Shown: positions 58,543 through 64,000 of the stretch, in pieces
How the letters are laid out: every line of letters begins with the position of its first letter
How positions within the stretch are numbered: the first letter of the stretch is position 1
NCBI RefSeq assembly: GCF_019420015.1
Contig: NZ_JAHZIA010000008.1
Location: 263,006 to 327,005, forward strand
Length of the DNA: 64,000 nt
From: Anaerofustis sp.
GTDB taxonomy: Bacteria; Bacillota; Clostridia; Eubacteriales; Anaerofustaceae
Reading direction: 5' to 3'
The notes under the pieces: model-generated
Databases searched by the model: none
Seen by the model: only the letters and a program-made list of their open reading frames with translations
Told to the model about the DNA's origin: nothing
Translations under genes and position numbers: made by a program

Positions 58543-60465
58543 TTATTCTTCTTTAGCACCGAATATTTCCATTATTGATGCATCATAATCTTCATCTACG
58601 TCTATAATATCGTCATCCAATACTATTTCATTGCTTATAGCAGACAACTCCTCATCAGAAATATACTCTTCTTCTTGAGACATTATCTCATCCAAATGAT
58701 ACTCAGGTTTAACCTCATTATCTGTTTTTTCGATAATCTCCTTAGGCTTTATTTCCGATTTCAGTTCAACATTTTTTGTTTCCTTTTTGATATTCAAATC
58801 TTCTCTTAAACTCTTTAAGCTGTTTTTACTGCTATCATTTTTATATATTAATTTTATCTTTTTGTCAATATACTTTACATTTAATTTTTTCCCGGCTTTT
58901 TCTTCCAGAATTTCCTTAAAAATCTTATCTCCATTGTTATCAAAGTAAAAATCCATCATATTTAAAGCTCTATCGGGATATATTGTAATTGTATCTTCAT
59001 CCATCGATACGACTTTAAATTTGTTTACACTCATTCCAACCAAAGGATCTTTATTACTGTTTATTATATATCTTTGTGTTAAAGAAAGGATTTTTTCGGC
59101 ATAAGCAATCTCTTTTTTATCCACAATAATTTCATCATTATCAGGTCTTATCTTGTTTGGCTTTTCTTTTAAGGTTATTATTTCCTTTTTATCCGGCAAA
59201 ACAGAATTTCCTCTGTTCATGTTCTTTAATAAATCAACTTCTCTTTTTAAATGCGAAAGTTCCCTTACTTCTTTTTCCAATGCTTTAATTCTGTCATTTA
59301 AAATATCTATACTTTCATTATTCTGAATTAAATGATCAGGCTTAGCTATATAGTTATCATTATCTTGAACAGAAATTCCTTCACATAGATTAATAATTTT
59401 TGCTGTAAATAAAAATTCGGGTTCACTGAAAAACCGCATATCATTTTTAAGTTTTGACAATTCATATAATATATTGCTTATCCGTTTACTGTCCTCTTTT
59501 GAATTGAACTTTTCTGACAGCGAATCAATATAAGACTTACTTTTATTTATAATCTTATCAGGCTCTCTGACATTAATCGCAACTATCTTATTTGAAAAAT
59601 ATTCCATTAACTGTGTAATGATATTTCCGACTTCACGCCCTTTTTCTAAAAACGTATGCGTTGAAGAAATACTTTTATCAACATCACCTTCAAGAATTCC
59701 ATTTGCGAGCATAAAAACATCTTCGTCACTGACAAGCCCCAGTATATCATCAACGATTTCTTTTGTTACATTATTATCCTTAACAACAGAAATTGCCTTA
59801 TCCAATAAACTTAAAGCATCTCTTAGCGCTCCTTCGGTATTTAATGCAATTAAAGAAAGAGCTTCTCTTTCATATCCAATACCCTTTTTTTCTAAAATAC
59901 CGGCTAAATGATTTACAACCGTCTCACTGTCTATACGGGAAAAATCGAAACGCTGACAACGGGATAAAATCGTTGGAAGTATCTTATTAGGTTCAGTTGT
60001 CGCGAAAATAAAAACAATGTGAGAAGGAGGTTCTTCCAAAGTTTTTAATAAGGCATTGAATGCTTCCGTAGTAAGCATATGTACTTCGTCAATGATATAA
60101 ACCTTATATCTACCGAAATTCGGCATATAACTTACTTTTTCTTTTAAATCTCTGATTTCATCGATTCCTCTGTTTGAAGCCGCATCAATTTCAATAATAT
60201 CGGCACTGTCACCTATATTTACATCATTACATGAAGCACATTTATTACAGGCCTCTCCGTCCTTACTGTCTAAACAGCAGATACTCTTTGCAAATACTTT
60301 AGCGGTCGAGGTTTTTCCTGTACCTCTTATCCCGCTGAATAAATAAGCATGAGAAATAGAATCATTTTTAATCTGATTCTTAAGTATATTTATTATATTA
60401 TCCTGACCTATTATTTCTTCAAAATTTTTAGGTCTGAATTCCCTGTATAAAACAGTATAACTCAT
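58543..60465 (-). CDS. dnaX: DNA polymerase III subunits gamma/tau
   Basis: 640 residues. The clamp-loader ATPase of the replisome. Walker A SGIRGTGKTSTAK near residue 50, four zinc Cys (CCLDSKDGEACNKCASC), Walker B VYIIDEVHML, sensor 1 FATTEPNKILPTILSRCQR. The C-terminal 260 residues are a lysine-rich linker and tau-type tail ending in an acidic stretch (DDDIIDVDEDYDAS). Its start overlaps the mrnC stop by one base (TAATG). It heads ybaB and recR. Confidence 0.97.
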   Translation of the reverse strand: MSYTVLYREFRPKNFEEIIGQDNIINILKNQIKNDSISHAYLFSGIRGTGKTSTAKVFAKSICCLDSKDGEACNKCASCNDVNIGDSADIIEIDAASNRGIDEIRDLKEKVSYMPNFGRYKVYIIDEVHMLTTEAFNALLKTLEEPPSHIVFIFATTEPNKILPTILSRCQRFDFSRIDSETVVNHLAGILEKKGIGYEREALSLIALNTEGALRDALSLLDKAISVVKDNNVTKEIVDDILGLVSDEDVFMLANGILEGDVDKSISSTHTFLEKGREVGNIITQLMEYFSNKIVAINVREPDKIINKSKSYIDSLSEKFNSKEDSKRISNILYELSKLKNDMRFFSEPEFLFTAKIINLCEGISVQDNDNYIAKPDHLIQNNESIDILNDRIKALEKEVRELSHLKREVDLLKNMNRGNSVLPDKKEIITLKEKPNKIRPDNDEIIVDKKEIAYAEKILSLTQRYIINSNKDPLVGMSVNKFKVVSMDEDTITIYPDRALNMMDFYFDNNGDKIFKEILEEKAGKKLNVKYIDKKIKLIYKNDSSKNSLKSLREDLNIKKETKNVELKSEIKPKEIIEKTDNEVKPEYHLDEIMSQEEEYISDEELSAISNEIVLDDDIIDVDEDYDASIMEIFGAKEE

Positions 60466-60878
60466 TATAATACCTCTATGTTTTTATATTCGAATACTTT
60501 ATCTATCAACTCATTTATTCTATCATTATTACCCAGTAAATACAAATAACCAAAGACACATTCCAAAGCCGTAGCCAAACGATAAGTCGCAATATTAACA
60601 CTCTTTGAAGAATGTTTTATTTTCGTATTACGACCTCTTTTTGCAACGTTCATTTCATCTTCTGTAAAATAACTTTTCAAATAAGAAAAAATATCGGCTT
60701 GATACAAAGCCGAAACATAGTTCATACTCATATTGTTGAGTTCCTTTACGCCTCTTATACCAAGCCTTATTAAAGTTTTTCTTATATTTACTTCATATAC
60801 ACTATCCCCAAGATAGGCAAGCTCTTTACTTCCCACAGATAAAACATTTTTTTTCTGATCTATTTCTGTTTGTGCCAC
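60465..60878 (-). CDS. mrnC: Mini-ribonuclease III
   Basis: 137 residues: only the RNase III catalytic domain, with no double-stranded RNA-binding domain, which defines Mini-III. The AYLGDSVYEVNIR signature with catalytic Asp lies near residue 26; KRGRNTKIKHSS and TALECVFGYLYLLG (second acidic site) follow. It matures 23S rRNA in Firmicutes. The start overlaps cysS by 19 nt, and the pair cysS-mrnC is a conserved arrangement. Confidence 0.95.
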   Translation of the reverse strand: MAQTEIDQKKNVLSVGSKELAYLGDSVYEVNIRKTLIRLGIRGVKELNNMSMNYVSALYQADIFSYLKSYFTEDEMNVAKRGRNTKIKHSSKSVNIATYRLATALECVFGYLYLLGNNDRINELIDKVFEYKNIEVL

Positions 60879-62266
60879 TTTACACCTTCTCTTGTATCTT
60901 CTAATACTATACCTCTGTCAAGCAAATCATCTCTTATTTCATCAGCCAATGCAAAATCTTTATTTTTTCTTGCTTCTTGTCTTTTTTCAATTAAATTGAC
61001 AATTTCATCTTCAAGAATATCTTTTTCTTTTCTTCTGGAAAGAAGTCCCAAAACATTATTTAATTCCATATATATGTCATAAGCACACTGAGCGGCTTCC
61101 TTTGAAGAATTTTCATCAATATTTGTATTTATATCTTTACTGAGTTCAAATACGGTACTTACAGCATTCGCAGTATTTATATCATCTTCCATTGCTTTTT
61201 TAAATTCTTCTCTGTATTTTGAAAGGGATGACACAAATTCCTTTTCGTCCTCGTTCATATCCGATTGTGAAGCTTTATCTAAGATATAAATTAAATTATC
61301 TCTTGTATTATAAAGCCTGTTAAGAGCACTCTCGGTCTGCTTCAATATTTCAAAAGAAAAATTTACAGGAGTTTTATAATGAGCAGAAAGCATAAATAAT
61401 CTTACTACTTCCAAATCAAACTCTTTCGAAATATCCCTTACGGTAAAAAAGTTTCCTTTTGACTTGGACATCTTCTCATTATTAATATTTATATATCCGT
61501 TATGAATAAAATAATGAACATATTCTTTACCGTTTGCGCCTTCTGACTGTGCAATTTCATTTTCATGATGAGGAAAAATCAAGTCTTCTCCTCCACCGTG
61601 AATATCTATAGTTTCTCCAAGATATTTTCTGCTCATGGCAGAGCACTCTATATGCCATCCGGGTCTGCCTTTTCCCCATGGAGAATCAAAAGCTATTTCA
61701 CTTTCTTCTTTTTGTCTCTTCCATAAAGCAAAATCCAAAGGAGACTCTTTTTCATCACTGACCTCTACCCTTGCACCCGAAATAAGTTCGTCTATAGGTT
61801 TTTTTGATAACTTTCCGTAATCCTTAAATTTACTTACTCTGTAGTATACATTTCCGTCAACATTATAAGCGAATCCGTTTTTCTCCAAATCTTTTATCAA
61901 ATCAATTATATCATTTATACATTCACTTACCCTTGGATGTACAGTTGCTTTTTTTATACCCAGCCCTTCAGCATCCACAAAGTACTCTTCTATATATTTA
62001 TCTGACACTTCTTTTGATGTTACATTATCTTCTTTTGCTTTATTTATAATTTTATCGTCAATATCCGTAAAATTTTGTACATAGTTTACTTTATAACCTA
62101 TATATTCCAAATATCTTCTAAGTGTGTCAAAGATAATTGCAGGTCTTGCATTGCCTATATGAATAAAATTGTACACGGTAGGACCGCATACATACATATT
62201 TACTTCATCTTTATTAACAGGGACGAATTCCTCTTTCTTTCTTGTTAAAGTATTATATAACTTCAT
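60860..62266 (-). CDS. cysS: Cysteinyl-tRNA synthetase
   Basis: 468 residues, class I. Motifs: CGPTVYNFIHIGNARP (HIGH region, with the zinc Cys), ECSAMSRKYLG and HHENEIAQSE (zinc ligands), and MSKSKGNF (KMSKS). The C-terminal part (about 315-468) is the helical anticodon domain, ending DTREGVKW. It charges tRNA-Cys. It starts immediately after the ispF stop with no gap. Confidence 0.97.
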   Translation of the reverse strand: MKLYNTLTRKKEEFVPVNKDEVNMYVCGPTVYNFIHIGNARPAIIFDTLRRYLEYIGYKVNYVQNFTDIDDKIINKAKEDNVTSKEVSDKYIEEYFVDAEGLGIKKATVHPRVSECINDIIDLIKDLEKNGFAYNVDGNVYYRVSKFKDYGKLSKKPIDELISGARVEVSDEKESPLDFALWKRQKEESEIAFDSPWGKGRPGWHIECSAMSRKYLGETIDIHGGGEDLIFPHHENEIAQSEGANGKEYVHYFIHNGYININNEKMSKSKGNFFTVRDISKEFDLEVVRLFMLSAHYKTPVNFSFEILKQTESALNRLYNTRDNLIYILDKASQSDMNEDEKEFVSSLSKYREEFKKAMEDDINTANAVSTVFELSKDINTNIDENSSKEAAQCAYDIYMELNNVLGLLSRRKEKDILEDEIVNLIEKRQEARKNKDFALADEIRDDLLDRGIVLEDTREGVKWHKQK

Positions 62267-62743
62267 CTACTCTTTCTCCTTCAATAAACATACACTGTAC
62301 GCCTTAATACCTTCTTTTCTTCCACTGAATCCAAGCTTTTCTTCAGTAGTGGCTTTTATACTTATGTTTTTTACTGGAGTATTCATAATAAAAGAAATAT
62401 TTTCACGCATTTTATCTATATAAGGTGCAACTTTCGGAGCTTGTAATACAAGTGTTATGTCGGCGTTGCATAACTCATAGCCTTCTCTATCTATCATATT
62501 GCATACTTCTTTAAGCAAAATCATACTGCTTATACCTTTATATTTATCATCAGTATCAGGAAAATGTTTTCCTATATCGCCTAAAGATAACGCACCAAGT
62601 AAGCTGTCCATCAACGCATGTACCAACACATCGGCATCAGAATGCCCTATCAAACCTTCTGTCCAATCTATCTTTTCTCCCGCTAATATCAAATCTTGAT
62701 TTTTGCCAAGTCTGTGAACATCATATCCAAATCCAATACGCAT
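62267..62743 (-). CDS. ispF: 2-C-methyl-D-erythritol 2,4-cyclodiphosphate synthase
   Basis: 158 residues. Makes the cyclic diphosphate of the non-mevalonate isoprenoid pathway. Signatures: GYDVHRL with metal ligands, LIGHSDADVLVHALMDSLLGA with the second His/Asp set, HFPDTDDKY, and the C-terminal IKATTEEKLGFSGR. Forms a trimer. It directly precedes cysS; ispE is at 43.3 kb, so the pathway genes are dispersed. Confidence 0.96.
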   Translation of the reverse strand: MRIGFGYDVHRLGKNQDLILAGEKIDWTEGLIGHSDADVLVHALMDSLLGALSLGDIGKHFPDTDDKYKGISSMILLKEVCNMIDREGYELCNADITLVLQAPKVAPYIDKMRENISFIMNTPVKNISIKATTEEKLGFSGRKEGIKAYSVCLLKEKE

Positions 62744-62767
62744 ATTAATACCTCTAATAAACTAAAA

Positions 62768-62980
62768 TTAAGATTTCGGCACGAGCAACTTTGTAAAGAA
62801 CTTTGTAAATCCATTTTCTTTTTTCACTCTTGAAGAAGGTCTATTCAACATAATTTCGTTATCACATTGAAGACATGTAAGCTTTACTATTTCCCCATCT
62901 TTATAAAGAGCTCTGTGCATTGTATCTTCCAAACAATTTTCACAAAACAAGTATGTTTCAACAACGAATTCCTTTGACAT
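62768..62980 (-). CDS. Small zinc-ribbon protein
   Basis: 70 residues. Two Cys pairs (C13-x2-C16 in FCENCLED and C36-x2-C39 in LTCLQCDNE) form a likely zinc ribbon; a basic tail follows (RVKKENGFTKFFTKLL). Function not known; similar short proteins lie near RNA-processing genes in Firmicutes. TGGGGTAA precedes the ATG. It is 24 bp upstream of ispF on the same strand and may be the first gene of the ispF-cysS-mrnC-dnaX-ybaB-recR run. Confidence 0.72.
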   Translation of the reverse strand: MSKEFVVETYLFCENCLEDTMHRALYKDGEIVKLTCLQCDNEIMLNRPSSRVKKENGFTKFFTKLLVPKS

Positions 62981-63045
62981 ACGAATTACCCCATTTCTTA
63001 TAGTTTATCATATTATGAAATAAAAATAAATTTTTTTCTTACGCT

Positions 63046-64000
63046 TTAAAGCAATATCTCATCATTTATCATGATAAGTTTGGATGAGAAGGTTTTTGTA
63101 AAATGATTTTGTCTGTCATATATATTATATACGTTTTCTTGGCTATTAAGATTTTCTTTTTTAAATACTAAATATCTGTCTTCATAAAAGCCCAAAAACA
63201 TAAACGAACTGAATAAATCATTTTTTTGCCAAGAAAAAACTTTTCTTATTCTACTGTCATAAATAATCTCATTATCGTAATCATTGGTAGCCTTAAAATA
63301 AACCCTATTATCAAATTCAACACTGTTTAAAAAAATATTTTTACTTTTATGTCTCTTTATAACTTTTCCGCAAAGGACATCATAAAACAATATTTCATTG
63401 TCATAAAAAGGTTTTGATAAAAATAAAACCACACTATCATCCGATTTTCCTAATATAGTTATATAATTTAAACCTTTATTAGACCTTAAAATATTATACA
63501 AAATTTCTTTTTTGCTTTTTATAGAAAATATCAATTCATCAAGAGAGATCAAATATATATTATTCTTAAAGTTATCTTCTCCCGTTATATCAAGAGAAGT
63601 AAAAAAATTCTTTATGTAAAACTCTTCTATAACCACAATTTCTCTTTTAGACTCAAAATCTTTAAATAATATCGGAGCATTTAATAAGTTTTTTAATACC
63701 GTATCTTCTATTAGAATAAAACCGCCCCTTTTATCATACATATAAAGAATCAAATCACCATAATCTACCGACCTTAAATAAAAAAACACATATCCTTTTA
63801 AAACAAAAAAATCTATAATTTTATCGTAAACGTTAATTAGAAAATCAAAAACATGAATGATTACATTTTTACTGAGCTTATATACTGCAATACTGTTTCC
63901 TACCCGACCGAGAATATAAGTGCTTTTATCGTAATCATCTTTTTTAAAATCAAAATATTCCTCAAAAAAAAGAATGTCACGAGCGGTACTTTTCTCTTTA
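63046..64000 (-). CDS. Uncharacterised protein, N-terminus beyond the window
   Basis: The frame is open from the right edge of the window to a stop at 63046, giving 318 visible residues; the GTG at 63789 is not a convincing start because coding-like sequence (EEYFDFKKDDYDKSTYILGR, then VGNSIAVYKLSKNVIIHVFDF) continues upstream. The protein is rich in Tyr, Phe, Asp and Asn, with repeated short segments of the form 'DRYLVFKKENLNSQENVYNIYDRQ' and 'GDLILYMYDKRGGFILI', suggestive of beta-propeller-like blades. No signal peptide is visible in this part. No family is recognised. Confidence 0.6.
   Translation of the reverse strand, partial: KEKSTARDILFFEEYFDFKKDDYDKSTYILGRVGNSIAVYKLSKNVIIHVFDFLINVYDKIIDFFVLKGYVFFYLRSVDYGDLILYMYDKRGGFILIEDTVLKNLLNAPILFKDFESKREIVVIEEFYIKNFFTSLDITGEDNFKNNIYLISLDELIFSIKSKKEILYNILRSNKGLNYITILGKSDDSVVLFLSKPFYDNEILFYDVLCGKVIKRHKSKNIFLNSVEFDNRVYFKATNDYDNEIIYDSRIRKVFSWQKNDLFSSFMFLGFYEDRYLVFKKENLNSQENVYNIYDRQNHFTKTFSSKLIMINDEILL

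Noticed and set aside
1..64000. CRISPR arrays, insertion sequences, rRNA genes
   Set aside because: I saw no regularly spaced repeats with spacers, no transposase-like frame with terminal repeats, and no rRNA-like sequence.

Overview
The window reads as chromosomal DNA of a low-GC, anaerobic Gram-positive bacterium (Firmicutes, class Clostridia; the protein set resembles Peptostreptococcales/Tissierellales, but I cannot place the genus from sequence alone). Reasons: very AT-rich intergenic DNA, strong GGAGG-type ribosome sites, frequent TTG/GTG starts, class III (oxygen-sensitive) ribonucleotide reductase, a GerMN protein, a GatC for the Glu-tRNA amidotransferase, RNase HIII, a YacL-like PIN/TRAM protein and a Firmicute PTS fructose operon. 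Almost everything is core genome; I see no insertion sequence, CRISPR array or intact prophage.

Layout. 1-4 kb: the start of a MarR regulator with its operator, then a five-gene minus-strand operon (GerMN protein, rph, rdgB, yfcE-like phosphoesterase, CPBP protease). 4-9.8 kb: GH25 lysozyme, an unrecognised 544-residue HTH protein just downstream of tRNA-Leu, HD and EEP hydrolases, a membrane protein and a cupin. 10-13.8 kb: fruR-fruK-fruA with a four-fold 10-bp operator repeat. 13.9-20 kb: two EamA exporters, murB, small membrane proteins, a tyrosine phosphatase with an in-frame TGA, a VanZ-like protein and a DUF4352 lipoprotein. 20-30 kb: rpoB-rpoC followed by hom and a free-standing aspartokinase ACT domain. 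30-33.5 kb: radA, bioY with a BirA-like operator, a DUF1284 protein and a frameshifted YwaF-like membrane protein. 33.5-40 kb: ligA, a class A PBP, a glucosaminidase and a MarR-DegV pair. 40-45.7 kb: rplI-dnaB with an acidic membrane protein, gatC-ispE and two HAD phosphatases. 45.8-49.1 kb: nrdD, a small glycyl-radical-domain protein and nrdG behind an NrdR box. 49-56 kb: GNAT acetyltransferase, two tandem PHP phosphoesterases, maltose-type acetyltransferase, rnhC, a yacL-like gene, a dead methyltransferase and an orphan galactitol-type PTS IIC. 56-64 kb: a divergent sigma-like/XRE regulator pair, then recR, ybaB, dnaX, mrnC, cysS, ispF, a zinc-ribbon protein and a partial unknown gene.

The most interesting locus is nrdD / 112-aa protein / nrdG. 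The small protein repeats the last 42 residues of NrdD at 34 identical positions, including the glycyl-radical Gly, but has no cysteines and so lacks the NrdD zinc site. It looks like a spare glycyl-radical part for the anaerobic ribonucleotide reductase, analogous to what GrcA/YfiD is for pyruvate formate-lyase. Other points worth checking are two genes each broken by a single change (in-frame TGA; 1-nt homopolymer shift), a methyltransferase pseudogene, and several operator/promoter architectures readable directly from the sequence.
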